Shown: piece by piece, positions 1 to 9,865 of the stretch
How the letters are laid out: the number at the start of each line of letters is the position of its first letter
Position numbering within the stretch: position 1 is the first letter of the stretch
Origin: Kitasatospora phosalacinea
Lineage (GTDB): Bacteria; Actinomycetota; Actinomycetes; Streptomycetales; Streptomycetaceae
Reading direction: 5' to 3'
NCBI RefSeq assembly: GCF_000716545.1
Contig: NZ_JNWZ01000014.1
Span: 39,723-103,722, forward strand
Length of the DNA stretch: 64,000 nucleotides
Program-made: the position numbers and the translations under genes
The notes under the pieces: model-generated
Told to the model about the DNA's origin: nothing
Database searches by the model: none
Seen by the model: the letters and a program-made list of their open reading frames with translations, nothing else

Positions 1-40
1 GGTTTAAAACACCGGCCGCCTGGTGAACCCAGGCGTCGCG

Positions 41-448
41 TCAGACGCGGCGGCGCTTCGGCGGACGGCAGCCGTTGTGCGGGGTAGGGGTGACGTCCTG
101 GATCGAGCCGACCTCCAGGCCGGTGGCCTGGAGCGAGCGGATCGCGGTCTCACGGCCGGAGCCCGGACCCTTGACGAAGACGTCGACCTTGCGCATGCCG
201 TGCTCCTGCGCGCGACGGGCAGCGGCCTCGGCGGCCATCTGCGCGGCGAACGGGGTCGACTTGCGCGAGCCCTTGAAACCGACGTGACCGGCGGAGGCCC
301 AGGAGATCACGTTGCCCGCGGGGTCGGTGATCGAAACGATGGTGTTGTTGAACGTGCTCTTGATGTGAGCGTGCCCGTGGGCGACGTTCTTCTTCTCCTT
401 GCGGCGGATCTTCTTCGCGCCGGCAGCCTGACGACCCTTGGGGGGCAT
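41..448 (-). CDS. rpsK: 30S ribosomal protein S11
   Basis: S11 lies on the platform of the 30S subunit and helps form the mRNA exit and Shine-Dalgarno region. The 135-residue protein has a basic N-terminus and the family signature regions '[16 protein letters not shown]' and 'CRPPKRRRV' at the C-terminus, and is full length. It follows rpsM with a 72-nt gap and is the last complete alpha-operon gene here; rpoA is expected just beyond the left edge. The only sequence left of it is 40 nt of non-coding DNA. Confidence 0.98.
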   Translation of the reverse strand: MPPKGRQAAGAKKIRRKEKKNVAHGHAHIKSTFNNTIVSITDPAGNVISWASAGHVGFKGSRKSTPFAAQMAAEAAARRAQEHGMRKVDVFVKGPGSGRETAIRSLQATGLEVGSIQDVTPTPHNGCRPPKRRRV

Positions 449-520
449 AAGTCTGTTCTCCTACTGAGGTGGTCGGTCCGCTATCCCGCGGGCCGGAGGG
501 ATGTCCGGTGACGGGACGGA

Positions 521-901
521 CTACTTCTTGCCCGGCTTCTTCTTGCCGGCGATCGCGCGACGCGGGCCCTTGCGGGTACGCGCGTTGGTGTGGGTGCGCT
601 GGCCGCGGACGGGCAGGCCGCGGCGGTGGCGCAGGCCCTCGTAGCAGCCGATCTCGACCTTGCGGCGGATGTCGGCGGCGACCTGGCGGCGGAGGTCACC
701 CTCGACCTCGAAGTTCGCGTCGACGAACTTCTGCAGCTTGACGAGGTCGTCCTCGGTGATGTCGCGCACGCGGATGTCGCCGCTCACACCGGTCTCGGCC
801 AGCGCCTGCTGGGCGCGGGTCTTGCCGATGCCGTACACGTAGGTGAGGGCGATCTCGATCCGCTTCTCGCGGGGGAGATCAACGCCGGAAAGGCGTGCCA
901 T
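521..901 (-). CDS. rpsM: 30S ribosomal protein S13
   Basis: S13 sits on the head of the 30S subunit and contacts the P-site tRNA and the inter-subunit bridges. The 126 residues begin [21 protein letters not shown], a classic S13 start, and end in the lysine-rich tail (AGKKKPGKK) that reaches the P-site. It belongs to the alpha operon, after rpmJ and before rpsK. Confidence 0.98.
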   Translation of the reverse strand: MARLSGVDLPREKRIEIALTYVYGIGKTRAQQALAETGVSGDIRVRDITEDDLVKLQKFVDANFEVEGDLRRQVAADIRRKVEIGCYEGLRHRRGLPVRGQRTHTNARTRKGPRRAIAGKKKPGKK

Positions 902-1078
902 TCAAGGCTCCTGTGTTTCTTCTCAGAGGTCTGACGCGCCGCCTACTCGCTGTCTCTCGACAGGGAGCCCCGGCCTCTGACCGGGGGTGGCAGTCCGTCC
1001 GGACGGACGGATCGGGCGGCCCGCTTGTGACGTTGGTGCGCGTCGCGCGAAGGTACTACGAGAAATGCGGGGGGTGGA

Positions 1079-1192
1079 TCAGCCCTGGCGCTGCTTGTGG
1101 CGCAGGTTGTCGCAGATCACCATGACCCGGCCGTGGCGGCGGATCACCTTGCACTTGTCGCAGATCTTCTTGACGCTCGGCTTGACCTTCAT
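1079..1192 (-). CDS. rpmJ: 50S ribosomal protein L36, zinc-binding form
   Basis: This 37-codon gene encodes [20 protein letters not shown] followed by [17 protein letters not shown]. Three Cys and a His (CDKC ... C ... H) form the zinc ribbon of the C+ type L36. It sits between infA and rpsM, its usual actinobacterial place. L36 stabilises 23S rRNA near the peptidyl transferase region. The start is the only ATG in frame at the right distance, and the product length equals the family norm. Confidence 0.97.
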   Translation of the reverse strand: MKVKPSVKKICDKCKVIRRHGRVMVICDNLRHKQRQG

Positions 1193-1227
1193 GATTCAGG
1201 TTCTCCGGGGTCTAGATCTGGCGGTTG

Positions 1228-1449
1228 TTACTTGTAGCGGTAGACGATCCGGCCGCGGGTCAGGTCGTAGGGGCTGAGCTCCACCACGACCCGGTCATCC
1301 GGGAGGATGCGGATGTAGTGCATGCGCATCTTGCCGCTGATGTGTGCGAGGACCTTGTGACCGTTCTGCAGCTCGACCTTGAACATCGCGTTCGGAAGAG
1401 ACTCGATCACGGTGCCCTCGATCTCAATGGCGCCTTGCTTCTTAGCCAT
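1228..1449 (-). CDS. infA: Translation initiation factor IF-1
   Basis: IF-1 binds the A-site of the 30S subunit during initiation and cooperates with IF-2 and IF-3. The 73-residue product is a single S1/OB-fold domain with the conserved '[20 protein letters not shown]' and '[25 protein letters not shown]' segments. It heads the alpha operon (infA-rpmJ-rpsM-rpsK) and has its own upstream gap with a candidate promoter, so it probably starts a transcription unit. Confidence 0.98.
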   Translation of the reverse strand: MAKKQGAIEIEGTVIESLPNAMFKVELQNGHKVLAHISGKMRMHYIRILPDDRVVVELSPYDLTRGRIVYRYK

Positions 1450-1558
1450 GAACTGCGAGATCCACCCTTCGGGTCCGGCTACCGTATGCGGAACGCTCGT
1501 GCGAACCAGGCTTCACCTCGGTCCGAGGGGTTCCCCTGGACGGAGGGCGTGCGGGAAC

Positions 1559-1589
1559 ACGCTACGAGAGAGCCGACGCACCATCGTAA
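1559..1589 (-). promoter_or_regulatory. Candidate infA (alpha operon) promoter
   Basis: On the minus strand a TTACGA-like -35 (1584-1589) and a TAGCGT -10 (1559-1564) are separated by 19 nt. They lie about 110 nt upstream of infA. The spacing is a little long, so this is a candidate only. Confidence 0.35.
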
Positions 1590-1613
1590 ACCAAGCACCG
1601 CACTGGAGCGAAA

Positions 1614-2048
1614 TCAGCGCTTCACGGCGACCTGGACCGGGATGACCGGCTGCACCACGGCGGTGCACGCCGAGCAGCGGCGGGCGGCCTCCGGGATCTC
1701 GGTCAGGCACTCGGGGCAGGGGCGCTTGGGCACCGCGGGCTTCTTCGGCAGGTAGCGGGCGGTGGCCTTGGAGACCGGCAGCACCACGCAGAAGTACAGC
1801 ACCGCGGCGGTCAGCACGAACGCGATCAGCACGTTCAGGAACTGGCCGTACGGGAAGGTGACGCCGGCCACCGAGAAGGTGTAGGCGCTGAAGTCGCCGG
1901 CCGCGCCGACCACCACGCCGACCACGGGGGTGAGGAAGGCGGTGACGAAGCCGGTGACCACGCCGGTGAACGCGGCACCGATGACCACGCCTACGGCCAT
2001 GTCGATGACGTTGCCGCGCATCATGAAGTCGCGGAAGCCCTTGAGCAC
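1614..2048 (-). CDS. mscL: Large-conductance mechanosensitive channel MscL with C-terminal zinc-ribbon-like tail
   Basis: MscL is a membrane channel that opens under osmotic down-shock to release solutes. The 144-residue protein starts with the family signature 'GFRDFMMRGNVIDMAVGVVIGAAF' (amphipathic N-terminus plus pore helix TM1) and has a second membrane segment near residues 67-92. After a basic linker the tail carries CPEC and, about 12 residues later, CSAC: two Cys pairs spaced like a small zinc ribbon, in place of the plain helical bundle of E. coli MscL. The start is a GTG with GGGGAGAG just upstream. It is odd that a channel gene sits between map and infA. Metal binding by the tail is inferred. 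Confidence 0.9.
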   Translation of the reverse strand: MLKGFRDFMMRGNVIDMAVGVVIGAAFTGVVTGFVTAFLTPVVGVVVGAAGDFSAYTFSVAGVTFPYGQFLNVLIAFVLTAAVLYFCVVLPVSKATARYLPKKPAVPKRPCPECLTEIPEAARRCSACTAVVQPVIPVQVAVKR

Positions 2049-2098
2049 TGTCTCTCCCCTGGGGTTGCTGCGGGTGTCAGCTGACGAAAATAGGACAA

Positions 2099-2128
2099 GG
2101 GGCCCGGAGGTCCAAACCCCCGGGCCCC
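2099..2128 (-). terminator. Hairpin downstream of map
   Basis: A 9-bp perfect stem (2099-2107 with 2120-2128) lies between the map stop and the mscL start. Read on the minus strand it is followed shortly by a T-rich stretch (TTGTCCTATTTT), so it is a plausible intrinsic terminator for secY-adk-map. Confidence 0.6.
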
Positions 2129-2180
2129 GATCCGGCCCCGGTGAGAGAAGTGCCTCAGCCCGCGGGGCGCCCGGGGGCGC

Positions 2181-3017
2181 TCAGCCCAGCGGGTCCGGCG
2201 CCGCGGTGACGCCCAGCTTGGCCAGCTCGGCCCGACCGCCGTCGAAGGCGGTCAGCACCAGCGGGCCCTGCTCGGTGACGGCCACCGAGTGCTCCCAGTG
2301 CGAGGCCCACGTCCCGTCGGTGGTGACGACCGTCCAGTCGTCCGCCAGCACCTCGGTGTGCGGGGTGCCGAGCGAGACCATCGGCTCGATCGCCAGCACG
2401 GTGCCGGGGACCAGCTTCATGCCCTTGCCGCGGCCGGCCACGTAGTTCAGCACGTGCGGCTCCATGTGCATCGCGGTGCCGATGCCGTGGCCGCCGTAGC
2501 CCTCGGTGATGCCCCACTTGCCCTTCGGCGGCAGCGGCTGGCGGCGGATGAAGCCCTCGATCGACCGGGAGACGTCGACCAGCCGGTTGCCCTTCTTCAT
2601 CTGGGCGATGCCGGCCCACATCGAGCCCTCGGTGACCTTCGACAGCATCACGTTCTCGGCGGCGGTCTCGCCGACCGCGACGGTGATCGCCGCGTCGCCG
2701 TGCCAGCCGTCCAGGATCGCCCCGCAGTCGATCGAGATCAGGTCGCCGGCCTTCAGCACCCGCTCGCCGGGGATGCCGTGCACGACCTCCTCGTTGACCG
2801 AGGCGCAGATCACGCCCGGGAACCACAGACCGCCGTGGTCGGCGCGGAAGTTGGAGGTGGCGCCGTGCTTGGCGATGACCGCGTCGGCGATGTCGTTCAG
2901 CTCCCCGGTGGTCACCCCCGGGGCGACCGCCTCGCGGCAGGCCTTCAGCGCCTCGGCGACGACCAGCCCGGCCGCCCGCATCTTGGCGATCTGCTCGGGG
3001 GTCTTGATCTCCACCAT
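2181..3017 (-). CDS. map: Methionine aminopeptidase type I
   Basis: The enzyme removes N-terminal Met from nascent proteins. It has 278 residues from the ATG chosen at 3017, which has GGAAGG 10 nt upstream; an in-frame GTG six codons earlier would lie on that ribosome binding site and is unlikely. All five metal ligands of the pita-bread fold are visible: Asp in ISIDCG, Asp in HGDAA, His in GGHGIG, Glu in AIEPM and Glu in HWEHS. It follows secY and adk on the same strand, the standard secY-adk-map order, but a hairpin separates it from adk. Confidence 0.97.
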   Translation of the reverse strand: MVEIKTPEQIAKMRAAGLVVAEALKACREAVAPGVTTGELNDIADAVIAKHGATSNFRADHGGLWFPGVICASVNEEVVHGIPGERVLKAGDLISIDCGAILDGWHGDAAITVAVGETAAENVMLSKVTEGSMWAGIAQMKKGNRLVDVSRSIEGFIRRQPLPPKGKWGITEGYGGHGIGTAMHMEPHVLNYVAGRGKGMKLVPGTVLAIEPMVSLGTPHTEVLADDWTVVTTDGTWASHWEHSVAVTEQGPLVLTAFDGGRAELAKLGVTAAPDPLG

Positions 3018-3073
3018 CTGGTCAACGCCTTCCACGTTCTGAATCTCGGACTGCCCTCCACCGTACGACGCAC

Positions 3074-3115
3074 GAGACGGCCGGGCCGCCCGCTTCGGGG
3101 CTACCCGGCCGTCTC
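3074..3115 (-). terminator. Hairpin between adk and map
   Basis: A 12-bp perfect inverted repeat (3074-3085 with 3104-3115) lies between the adk stop and the map start. There is no T-run after it on the minus strand. It may be a leaky terminator or an mRNA-stabilising stem that lowers map expression. Confidence 0.5.
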
Positions 3116-3131
3116 TCGACGCGTCGTGGCG

Positions 3132-3791
3132 TCAGGCGTTCTTCTTCTGCTCCAGGGCGGCGACCGCGCGCTCGGTCACCTCGTCCACCTTGCCGAGGGC
3201 GGGGATGGTGACCAGCAGGCCCTGCTCCTGGTAGTAGCCGATGATCGGCTCGGTCTTGGAGTGGTACTCCTCCAGCCGGACCCGCACGGCCTCCTCGGTG
3301 TCGTCCGAGCGCTGGTACAGCTCACCGCCGCACTCGTCGCAGACGCCCTCGGTCTTCGGCGGGTTGTACACCACGTGGAACACGTGGGCGCCGTCGTTGC
3401 GGCACAGCCGGCGGCCGGCGATCCGCTTGACGACCTCGTCCTCGGAGACCTCCAGGTCCAGCACGCCGTCCAGCGCGATGCCCTGCTCGGCCAGGAAGGC
3501 GTCGAGCGCCTCGGCCTGGCCCAGGTTGCGCGGGAAGCCGTCCAGCAGGAAGCCCTTCGCGGCGTCCGGCTGGAGCATGCGGTCCTTGGCCATCCCGATG
3601 GTGACCTCGTCGGGCACCAGGCGCCCGGCGTCCATGTAGGACTTCGCCTCGACACCCAGCGGGGTGCCCTGGCTGATGTTGGCACGGAACAGGTCACCGG
3701 TGGAGATGTGGGGAATGGACAGGGTCTTGGCCAGGACGTGCGCCTGAGTACCCTTCCCGGCCCCGGGGGGTCCGACGAGGACGATTCGCAT
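3132..3791 (-). CDS. adk: Adenylate kinase
   Basis: Adk interconverts ATP + AMP and 2 ADP in the cytoplasm. The 219-residue protein starts [20 protein letters not shown] with the P-loop GPPGAGKGT (residues 7-15). It has the AMP-binding 'TGDLFR' and 'DGFPRN' motifs. The LID domain carries Cys in GRRLCRNDG, a nearby His pair and CDEC, so it is probably zinc-binding. Its ATG overlaps the secY TGA by one base (TGATG), which indicates translational coupling to secY. Confidence 0.98.
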   Translation of the reverse strand: MRIVLVGPPGAGKGTQAHVLAKTLSIPHISTGDLFRANISQGTPLGVEAKSYMDAGRLVPDEVTIGMAKDRMLQPDAAKGFLLDGFPRNLGQAEALDAFLAEQGIALDGVLDLEVSEDEVVKRIAGRRLCRNDGAHVFHVVYNPPKTEGVCDECGGELYQRSDDTEEAVRVRLEEYHSKTEPIIGYYQEQGLLVTIPALGKVDEVTERAVAALEQKKNA

Positions 3792-5098
3792 CAGCGGAGG
3801 AACCCTTCGTAATTGCGCTGCTGGAGTTGGCTCTCGATCTGCTTCACAGTTTCGAGTCCGACGCCGACGACGATGAGCACGGAGGTGCCGCCGAACGGGA
3901 AGTTGGTCTGCTGCCCGAAGGCGACCAGGGCGACCATCGGGATCAGCGCGATGAGGCCCAGGTAGAGGGAACCCGGCCACGTGATGCGGGTCAGCACGTA
4001 GTTCAGGTACTCGGCCGTCGGTCGGCCGGCCCGGATGCCCGGGATGAACCCACCATACTTCTTCATGTTGTCGGCGACTTCTTCGGGGTTGAAGGAGATC
4101 GCGACGTAGAAGAAGGCGAAGAAGACGATCAGGACGAAGTAGGTCGCCATGTAGACCGGGTGGTCGCCCTTGACGAAGTGGTTCCTGATCCAGACCGCCC
4201 AGTCCGCCTGGGAGTTGGTCAACTGCACCACCAGCGCGGGGATGTACAGCAGCGAGGAGGCGAAGATGACCGGGATCACGCCGGCCTGGTTGACCTTCAG
4301 CGGGATGTAGGTCGAGGTGCCGCCGAAGGACCGGCGGCCCACCATCCGCTTCGCGTACTGCACCGGGATCCGGCGCTGGGCCTGCTCGACGAAGATGACC
4401 AGGCAGACCACGATGATGCCGACCGCGATGACGGAGACGAACTCGCCCCAGCCGTCCAGCAGCGTGCCGGACTCCTTGATCGCCCACATCGAGCCGGGGA
4501 AGCCGGCCGCGATCGAGGTGAAGATCAGGATGGACATGCCGTTGCCGATGCCGCGGTCGGTGATGAGCTCACCCAGCCACATGATCACGGTGGTGCCCGC
4601 GGTCATGATGATGACCATGGTGGCGATCCGGAAGATCGACTGGTCCGGCACGATGTTGCCGCCCTCGGGGCAGCCCGAGAACAGGGCGCCGCTGGACGCG
4701 GTCGCCAGGATGCCGGTGCCCTGCAGCACGGCGAGGGCGATGGTCAGGTACCGGGTGTACTGCGTGATCTTCGCGGTTCCGGCCTGCCCCTCCTTCTTCA
4801 GGGCCTCCAACCGCGGGATGACCACGGTGAGGAGTTGCAGGATGATGCTGGCCGTGATGTACGGCATGATGCCGAGCGCGAAGACGGTCAGTTGCAGCAG
4901 CGCGTTGCCGCTGAACAGGTTGACCAGCCCGAACAACCCCTGGTTCTGGCCCTTCACGCACGCGTGAACGGCCTGGAAGTTGATTCCGGGCATCGGAACG
5001 TGGGCGCCCAGCCGGAACAGCACCATGATGCCCAGCGTGAACAGCAGCTTCTTGCGCAGGTCGGGCGTCTGGAACGCCCGCGCGAACGCACTGAGCAC
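3791..5098 (-). CDS. secY: Protein translocase subunit SecY
   Basis: SecY is the channel of the SecYEG translocon in the cytoplasmic membrane. The 435-residue protein has ten hydrophobic segments, starting [21 protein letters not shown], and includes '[18 protein letters not shown]' and '[30 protein letters not shown]'. The start is a GTG with AGGAGG 4 nt upstream. The partner secE lies far away at 47238-47606. A 259-nt gap with a strong hairpin separates secY from rplO, so secY-adk(-map) is probably transcribed separately. Confidence 0.98.
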   Translation of the reverse strand: MLSAFARAFQTPDLRKKLLFTLGIMVLFRLGAHVPMPGINFQAVHACVKGQNQGLFGLVNLFSGNALLQLTVFALGIMPYITASIILQLLTVVIPRLEALKKEGQAGTAKITQYTRYLTIALAVLQGTGILATASSGALFSGCPEGGNIVPDQSIFRIATMVIIMTAGTTVIMWLGELITDRGIGNGMSILIFTSIAAGFPGSMWAIKESGTLLDGWGEFVSVIAVGIIVVCLVIFVEQAQRRIPVQYAKRMVGRRSFGGTSTYIPLKVNQAGVIPVIFASSLLYIPALVVQLTNSQADWAVWIRNHFVKGDHPVYMATYFVLIVFFAFFYVAISFNPEEVADNMKKYGGFIPGIRAGRPTAEYLNYVLTRITWPGSLYLGLIALIPMVALVAFGQQTNFPFGGTSVLIVVGVGLETVKQIESQLQQRNYEGFLR

Positions 5099-5285
5099 GG
5101 TGCCTCCTGCGCCTCCCGCGCGTCGTCGGCGGAAGGGTCGGTCCTGATGTGGGGAAAGGGAACTTCACGGACTCTAACAGTGCCCGGGTCCCGGACAGAA
5201 GCGCGTGCGGCCGCTCCCCCACTCACGGGGTACGGCTTGCCCGGGTTTGACACACAAATCGAGCGTGTGCAAGGGGCGGCAACGG

Positions 5286-5331
5286 CACCGGGCCCCGGCC
5301 CCCCTTTCGCAAGAGGGGCCGGGGCCCGGTG
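5286..5331 (-). terminator. Strong terminator hairpin after rplO
   Basis: A 21-bp inverted repeat with one mismatch (5286-5306 with 5311-5331) has a 4-nt loop, read GCGA (GNRA type) on the minus strand. It lies about 27 nt past the rplO stop and has no U-tail. It should end or strongly attenuate the spc operon before secY. Confidence 0.8.
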
Positions 5332-5357
5332 TCTGTCCGTGCGTCGGATCGACCGCG

Positions 5358-5813
5358 TCAGAGCAGTTCGGTGACCGAACCGCCGGCCGCGGTGATCTTC
5401 TCGGCGGCGGAGCCGGAGACGGCGTCGACCGTCACCTGCAGCGCCACCGCGATGTCGCCCTGGCCGAGGACCTTGACGAGCTCGTTCTTGCGAACGGCGC
5501 CCTTCTCGATCAGGTCGGCCACGGTGACCTCGCCACCGTTCGGGTAGAGCTCGGCCAGGCGGTCCAGGTTCACGACCTGGAACTGCTTGTGGGCCGGGTT
5601 CTTGAAGCCCTTCAGCTTCGGCAGGCGCATGTGGAGGGGCATCTGGCCACCCTCGAAGCGCTGCGGAACCTGGTAGCGGGCCTTGGTGCCCTTGGTACCA
5701 CGACCTGCGGTCTTACCCTTGGAGCCCTCACCACGACCGACGCGGATCTTGTCGGTCTTGGCGCCGGGCGCCGGACGCAGGTTGTGGATCTTGATGGGGG
5801 AGTTGTCCGCCAT
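5358..5813 (-). CDS. rplO: 50S ribosomal protein L15
   Basis: L15 is a 23S rRNA-binding protein important for late 50S assembly. The 151 residues contain the N-terminal '[23 protein letters not shown]' glycine/lysine-rich extension and the globular domain starting near '[15 protein letters not shown]'. It is the last gene of the spc operon, 1 nt after rpmD, and is followed by a strong hairpin. Confidence 0.98.
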   Translation of the reverse strand: MADNSPIKIHNLRPAPGAKTDKIRVGRGEGSKGKTAGRGTKGTKARYQVPQRFEGGQMPLHMRLPKLKGFKNPAHKQFQVVNLDRLAELYPNGGEVTVADLIEKGAVRKNELVKVLGQGDIAVALQVTVDAVSGSAAEKITAAGGSVTELL

Positions 5814-5814
5814 T

Positions 5815-5997
5815 TCAGTCCACCTCCTCGACCGTGACCAGGTGGCGAACGGTGTGGACCATGCCGCGGATCTCCGGGCGGTCCTCCTTCACCACGGTGT
5901 CGTTCAGCCGCTTGAGGCCGAGCGAACGGAGGGTGTCACGGTGGTTCTGCTTGCTACCGATGTACGACTTGGTCTGGGTGACCTTCAGGCGAGCCAT
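5815..5997 (-). CDS. rpmD: 50S ribosomal protein L30
   Basis: This 60-residue protein starts [20 protein letters not shown] and ends [15 protein letters not shown], matching the whole L30 family. The ATG overlaps the rpsE TGA by one base (TGATG), indicating translational coupling. A longer in-frame reading upstream only extends into rpsE and is rejected. Confidence 0.97.
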   Translation of the reverse strand: MARLKVTQTKSYIGSKQNHRDTLRSLGLKRLNDTVVKEDRPEIRGMVHTVRHLVTVEEVD

Positions 5998-6617
5998 CAG
6001 GCGCTCACCCCAGCCGCACGGGCCCGGAGCAGCGCGGCCGGGGCCACGTCCTCCAGGGGCAGGCCACGACGGGCGGCGATCTCCTCGGGGCGCACGAGGC
6101 CCTTCAGAGCGGCCACGGTGGCGTGCACGATGTTGATCGCGTTGTCCGAGCCGAGCGACTTCGACAGGATGTCGTGAACGCCGGCGCACTCGAGGACGGC
6201 ACGCACCGGGCCACCGGCGATGACGCCGGTACCGGGGGACGCCGGCTTCAGCAGCACGACGCCGGCGGCCTTCTCGCCCTGGATCGGGTGCGGGATGGTG
6301 CCCTGGATACGGGGGACCTTGAAGAAGTTCTTCTTGGCCTCCTCAACACCCTTGGCGATGGCGGCCGGAACCTCCTTCGCCTTGCCGTAACCGACACCCA
6401 CGGTGCCGTCACCGTCGCCCACCACGACCAGCGCGGTGAAGCTGAAACGACGACCACCCTTGACAACCTTGGCGACGCGGTTGATCGCGACGACGCGCTC
6501 GACGTAAGCGGTCTTCTCGGCGACGGGGGCGCCGCCCCGGTCGTCCCGCTTGCGGTCGCGCCGCTCGCCACCGGTGCCGCCGCCGGCGCCGCTACCGCGG
6601 CGCTGGGGTCCAGCCAT
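5997..6617 (-). CDS. rpsE: 30S ribosomal protein S5
   Basis: S5 contributes to decoding accuracy and lines the mRNA entry tunnel. The 206 residues have a Gly/Arg-rich actinobacterial N-terminal extension, then the S5 domain '[23 protein letters not shown]' and the C-terminal domain with '[18 protein letters not shown]'. It is coupled to rpmD by a one-base overlap. Confidence 0.98.
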   Translation of the reverse strand: MAGPQRRGSGAGGGTGGERRDRKRDDRGGAPVAEKTAYVERVVAINRVAKVVKGGRRFSFTALVVVGDGDGTVGVGYGKAKEVPAAIAKGVEEAKKNFFKVPRIQGTIPHPIQGEKAAGVVLLKPASPGTGVIAGGPVRAVLECAGVHDILSKSLGSDNAINIVHATVAALKGLVRPEEIAARRGLPLEDVAPAALLRARAAGVSA

Positions 6618-6665
6618 TGGAATTACCTCTCTCGTTTACGTCCGCCGACAGAGTCGACGAGCGGC

Positions 6666-7049
6666 TTAGAAGTCGAGCCCGGACTCGCGGGCCGCGTCCG
6701 CCAGGGCGGCGATGCGGCCGGCGTACCGGTTGCCCGCGCGGTCGAAGACGACCGACTCGACGCCGGCGGCCTTGGCGCGCTCGGCGACCAGGCTTCCGAC
6801 CTTCTTGGCCAGCTCGGTCTTGTCGCCCTCGGTGCCCTTGATGGACACGTCGAGGGTGGACGCCGACGCCAGGGTGTGACCCTTGGCGTCGTCGATGACC
6901 TGGGCGACCATGTGGCGGTTCGAACGCGTCACGACGAGGCGCGGACGCACCTCGGTGCCGACGACGCGCTTGCGAACGCGAATGGCGCGGCGCTTGCGGG
7001 CGGCGTTCTTGTAGGCGTTGCCCTTGCCGATCTTGACAGAGACGCTCAT
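6666..7049 (-). CDS. rplR: 50S ribosomal protein L18
   Basis: L18 binds 5S rRNA in the central protuberance. The 127-residue protein has the basic N-terminus ([16 protein letters not shown]) and the conserved '[20 protein letters not shown]' and '[23 protein letters not shown]' segments. It lies 3 nt after rplF in the spc operon. Confidence 0.98.
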   Translation of the reverse strand: MSVSVKIGKGNAYKNAARKRRAIRVRKRVVGTEVRPRLVVTRSNRHMVAQVIDDAKGHTLASASTLDVSIKGTEGDKTELAKKVGSLVAERAKAAGVESVVFDRAGNRYAGRIAALADAARESGLDF

Positions 7050-7052
7050 CGC

Positions 7053-7592
7053 TTACTTACCACTCTTTCCGACCTTGCGGCGGATGACCTCGCCCGCGTA
7101 CTTGACGCCCTTGGCCTTGTACGGGTCGGGCTTGCGCAGCTTGCGGATCTTCGCGGCGATCTCGCCGACCTTCTGCTTGTCGGTGCCGTCCACGTGGAAC
7201 TTGGTGGGCGTCTCGACGACGAAGGAGATCCCCTCCGGCGCGGTGACCAGGATCGGGTGGCTGTAGCCCAGCGCGAACTCCATGTCGGAGCCCTTCGCCG
7301 TGACTCGGTAGCCGACGCCGCTGATCTCCAGCGACTTGCGGTAGCCCGCGGTCACGCCGGTGATCATGTTCGCCACCAGCGTGCGCGACAGGCCGTGCAG
7401 GGCCTTCGACTGACGCTCGTCGTTGGGGCGGGTGACGACCAGAGTGCCGTCTTCGCCCTTGCCGATCTCGATCGGCGCGGCGACGACGTGAGTGAGCGAG
7501 CCCTTGGGGCCCTTCACCGTGACCGTCTGGCCGTCGATGGTGACGTCCACACCAGCGGGAACCTGGATGGGCAGCCGTCCAATGCGCGACAT
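7053..7592 (-). CDS. rplF: 50S ribosomal protein L6
   Basis: L6 lies near the GTPase-associated centre of the 50S subunit. The 179-residue protein shows two repeated L6 domains, starting [20 protein letters not shown] and ending with the signature '[32 protein letters not shown]'. It is in the spc operon between rpsH and rplR. Confidence 0.98.
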   Translation of the reverse strand: MSRIGRLPIQVPAGVDVTIDGQTVTVKGPKGSLTHVVAAPIEIGKGEDGTLVVTRPNDERQSKALHGLSRTLVANMITGVTAGYRKSLEISGVGYRVTAKGSDMEFALGYSHPILVTAPEGISFVVETPTKFHVDGTDKQKVGEIAAKIRKLRKPDPYKAKGVKYAGEVIRRKVGKSGK

Positions 7593-7614
7593 TGCTGTAC
7601 CTCCGTTTCCCGAA

Positions 7615-8022
7615 TTACCAGACGTAGGCGAGAACTTCTCCGCCTACGCCCTTCTTGGCGGCCTGCTTGTCGGTCAGGAGGCCGGAGGACGTGGAGATGA
7701 TCGCCACGCCCAGGCCGCCGAGCACCTTCGGCAGGTTGGTGGACTTTGCGTACACACGCAGACCCGGCTTGCTGATGCGCTTGATGCCGGCGATGGAACG
7801 CTCGCGGTTGGGGCCGAACTTGAGCTCGATGGTCAGCTTCTTGCCGACCTCGCCCTCGGTGGGCTCCTCAACCTTGTAGGAGGAGATGTACCCCTCCTGC
7901 TGCAGGATCTCGGCGACGTGCGCCTTGATCTTGCTGGCCGGCATCGCCACGGAGTCGTGGTACGCCGAGTTCGCGTTACGCAGACGCGTGAGCATGTCTG
8001 CGATGGGGTCGGTCATGGTCAT
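7615..8022 (-). CDS. rpsH: 30S ribosomal protein S8
   Basis: S8 is a primary 16S rRNA-binding protein of the 30S platform and, in E. coli, the translational regulator of the spc operon. From the ATG at 8022 it is 135 residues, [20 protein letters not shown], with the C-terminal '[26 protein letters not shown]'. A second ATG two codons on is also possible. The long upstream in-frame stretch is non-conserved and is excluded. The gap to rpsN is about 280 nt, long for this operon. Confidence 0.97.
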   Translation of the reverse strand: MTMTDPIADMLTRLRNANSAYHDSVAMPASKIKAHVAEILQQEGYISSYKVEEPTEGEVGKKLTIELKFGPNRERSIAGIKRISKPGLRVYAKSTNLPKVLGGLGVAIISTSSGLLTDKQAAKKGVGGEVLAYVW

Positions 8023-8306
8023 GGGTGGCCTCAGGCCTCTCCCGCCGTGGTTTCTCCGCGCCAGGTCCCCCTCCGCGCACTCGGAAGAGTGCGAAAGGGG
8101 CACAAGCGCAGGGGACCTGCGACGTAGTAAGACTGGGTGTGTGCGGACCCTCGAAAGAGGGCCGCGGAACGCTCCGGTGGAACGCCGCAGCAGGGGCCCG
8201 ACCCCAACACCTTACGGGATCCCTTCCGGGAACCCAAAAGCGTCGAGGTCGGGCACACAGCTCGCCTATGGCAGAACAGCCGGTTTCCTCTTCGGGAAGA
8301 AGCGGA

Positions 8307-8492
8307 TTACCAGGAGCTCTTGGTCACGCCCGGCAGCTCGCCGCGGTGCGCCATCTCACGGAGGCACACACGGCACAGGCCGAACTTGCGGTACACCGAG
8401 TGCGGACGGCCGCAGCGCTGGCACCGGGTGTACGCCCGGACGCCGAACTTCGGCTTGCGCTCGGACTTAGCGATCAGGGCCTTCTTCGCCAT
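8307..8492 (-). CDS. rpsN: 30S ribosomal protein S14 type Z
   Basis: This is the short, zinc-binding form of S14 (61 residues) on the head of the 30S subunit. Two Cys pairs are visible, CQRCGRPH and CRVC, and the family signature '[29 protein letters not shown]' ends the protein. It starts 3 nt after the rplE stop. Confidence 0.98.
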   Translation of the reverse strand: MAKKALIAKSERKPKFGVRAYTRCQRCGRPHSVYRKFGLCRVCLREMAHRGELPGVTKSSW

Positions 8493-8495
8493 GGC

Positions 8496-9065
8496 TCACG
8501 CCTCCTTGAACGGGAAGCCCAGAGCGCGCAGCAGCGCCCGGCCCTCATCGTCGGTCTGAGCGGTGGTCACGACGGTGATGTCCATACCGCGCTGACGGTC
8601 GACCTTGTCCTGGTCGATCTCGTGGAACATGACCTGCTCGGTCAGACCGAAGGTGTAGTTGCCACGGCCGTCGAACTGCTTGGGCGAGAGGCCGCGGAAG
8701 TCACGGATACGCGGCAGAGCCAGCGACACCAGACGGTCCACGAACTCCCACATGCGGTCACCACGGAGGGTGACGTGGGCACCGATCGGCTGGCCCTCGC
8801 GCAGCTTGAACTGCGCGATGGACTTGCGGGCCTTGGTGACGGCCGGCTTCTGACCGGTGATCGCGGTCAGGTCCTTGATGGCACCCTCGATCAGCTTGCT
8901 GTCACGGGCGGCCTCGCCGACACCCATGTTGACCACGACCTTGACCAGGCCGGGGATCAGCATGACGTTCTCGTACGAGAACTGCTCGTGCAGCTGACCC
9001 TTGACCTCGGAGAGGTACTTCTCCTTGAGGCGGGGGGTCACCTTCTCAACAGTCGTCTCAGACAT
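8496..9065 (-). CDS. rplE: 50S ribosomal protein L5
   Basis: L5 binds 5S rRNA and contacts the P-site tRNA. The 189-residue protein carries '[21 protein letters not shown]', '[25 protein letters not shown]' and the C-terminal '[26 protein letters not shown]'. The ATG overlaps the rplX stop by one base (TGATG). Confidence 0.98.
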   Translation of the reverse strand: MSETTVEKVTPRLKEKYLSEVKGQLHEQFSYENVMLIPGLVKVVVNMGVGEAARDSKLIEGAIKDLTAITGQKPAVTKARKSIAQFKLREGQPIGAHVTLRGDRMWEFVDRLVSLALPRIRDFRGLSPKQFDGRGNYTFGLTEQVMFHEIDQDKVDRQRGMDITVVTTAQTDDEGRALLRALGFPFKEA

Positions 9066-9388
9066 CAGATGTCCTCACCGGTCCGCTTGGCAACGCGGAT
9101 CTTGTTGCCCTGGTCGTCAAAGCGGTAGCCGACGCGGGTGACGACCTTCTTGCCGTCCTTCTCCACGACCAGCTGGACGTTGGAGACGTGCACCGGGGCC
9201 TCGACGGTCACGATGCCACCCTGGGTGCCGGGGCCCGGCTTGGTGTGCTTCTTGACCCGGTTGACACCCTCGACCAGGACCTTGTTCTCGGCGGGGATGG
9301 CCTGGATGACCTTGCCCTGCTTGCCCTTGTCCTTGCCGGTGATGACCTGGACCAGGTCACCCTTCTTGATCTTCATGCTGTTCGCCAT
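9065..9388 (-). CDS. rplX: 50S ribosomal protein L24
   Basis: L24 is an early assembly protein that binds the 5' end of 23S rRNA. The 107 residues include the KOW motif '[23 protein letters not shown]' and '[13 protein letters not shown]'. It sits 3 nt after rplN and is coupled to rplE. Confidence 0.98.
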   Translation of the reverse strand: MANSMKIKKGDLVQVITGKDKGKQGKVIQAIPAENKVLVEGVNRVKKHTKPGPGTQGGIVTVEAPVHVSNVQLVVEKDGKKVVTRVGYRFDDQGNKIRVAKRTGEDI

Positions 9389-9391
9389 GGG

Positions 9392-9763
9392 TTAGAGCAC
9401 CTCCGGCGCCAGCGAGATGATCTTCATGAACTTCTTGTCGCGCAGCTCGCGGCCCACCGGGCCGAAGATGCGGGTACCGCGGGGGTCGCCATCGGTGTTC
9501 TTGAGAACAACCGCGGCGTTCTCGTCGAAGCGGATGTACGAACCGTCCGGACGGCGGCGCTCCTTGACGGTGCGAACGACGACGCACTTGACGACGTCGC
9601 CCTTCTTCACCGAACCGCCGGGGATCGCGTCCTTGACGGTGGCGACGATGACGTCCCCGATACCGGCGTAGCGGCGACCGGAGCCACCGAGAACGCGGAT
9701 GCAGAGAATCTCCTTGGCACCCGTGTTGTCGGCGACGCGCAGTCGCGACTCCTGCTGGATCAC
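9392..9763 (-). CDS. rplN: 50S ribosomal protein L14
   Basis: L14 binds 23S rRNA at the subunit interface. The 123-residue protein starts (GTG) [23 protein letters not shown] and ends '[23 protein letters not shown]', a full match to the family. It is the first gene of the spc operon; about 100 nt separate it from rpsQ, the last gene of the S10 operon. Confidence 0.98.
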   Translation of the reverse strand: MIQQESRLRVADNTGAKEILCIRVLGGSGRRYAGIGDVIVATVKDAIPGGSVKKGDVVKCVVVRTVKERRRPDGSYIRFDENAAVVLKNTDGDPRGTRIFGPVGRELRDKKFMKIISLAPEVL

Positions 9764-9865
9764 AGCTTTCTCCTGATCGTCAACAAGTGTTGACGGGCCG
9801 GCCGCTGCTCACACCCGCGCCCCTGGGGGCCTGGTGCACATACGGCCGTACCGCGAACAACCTTG

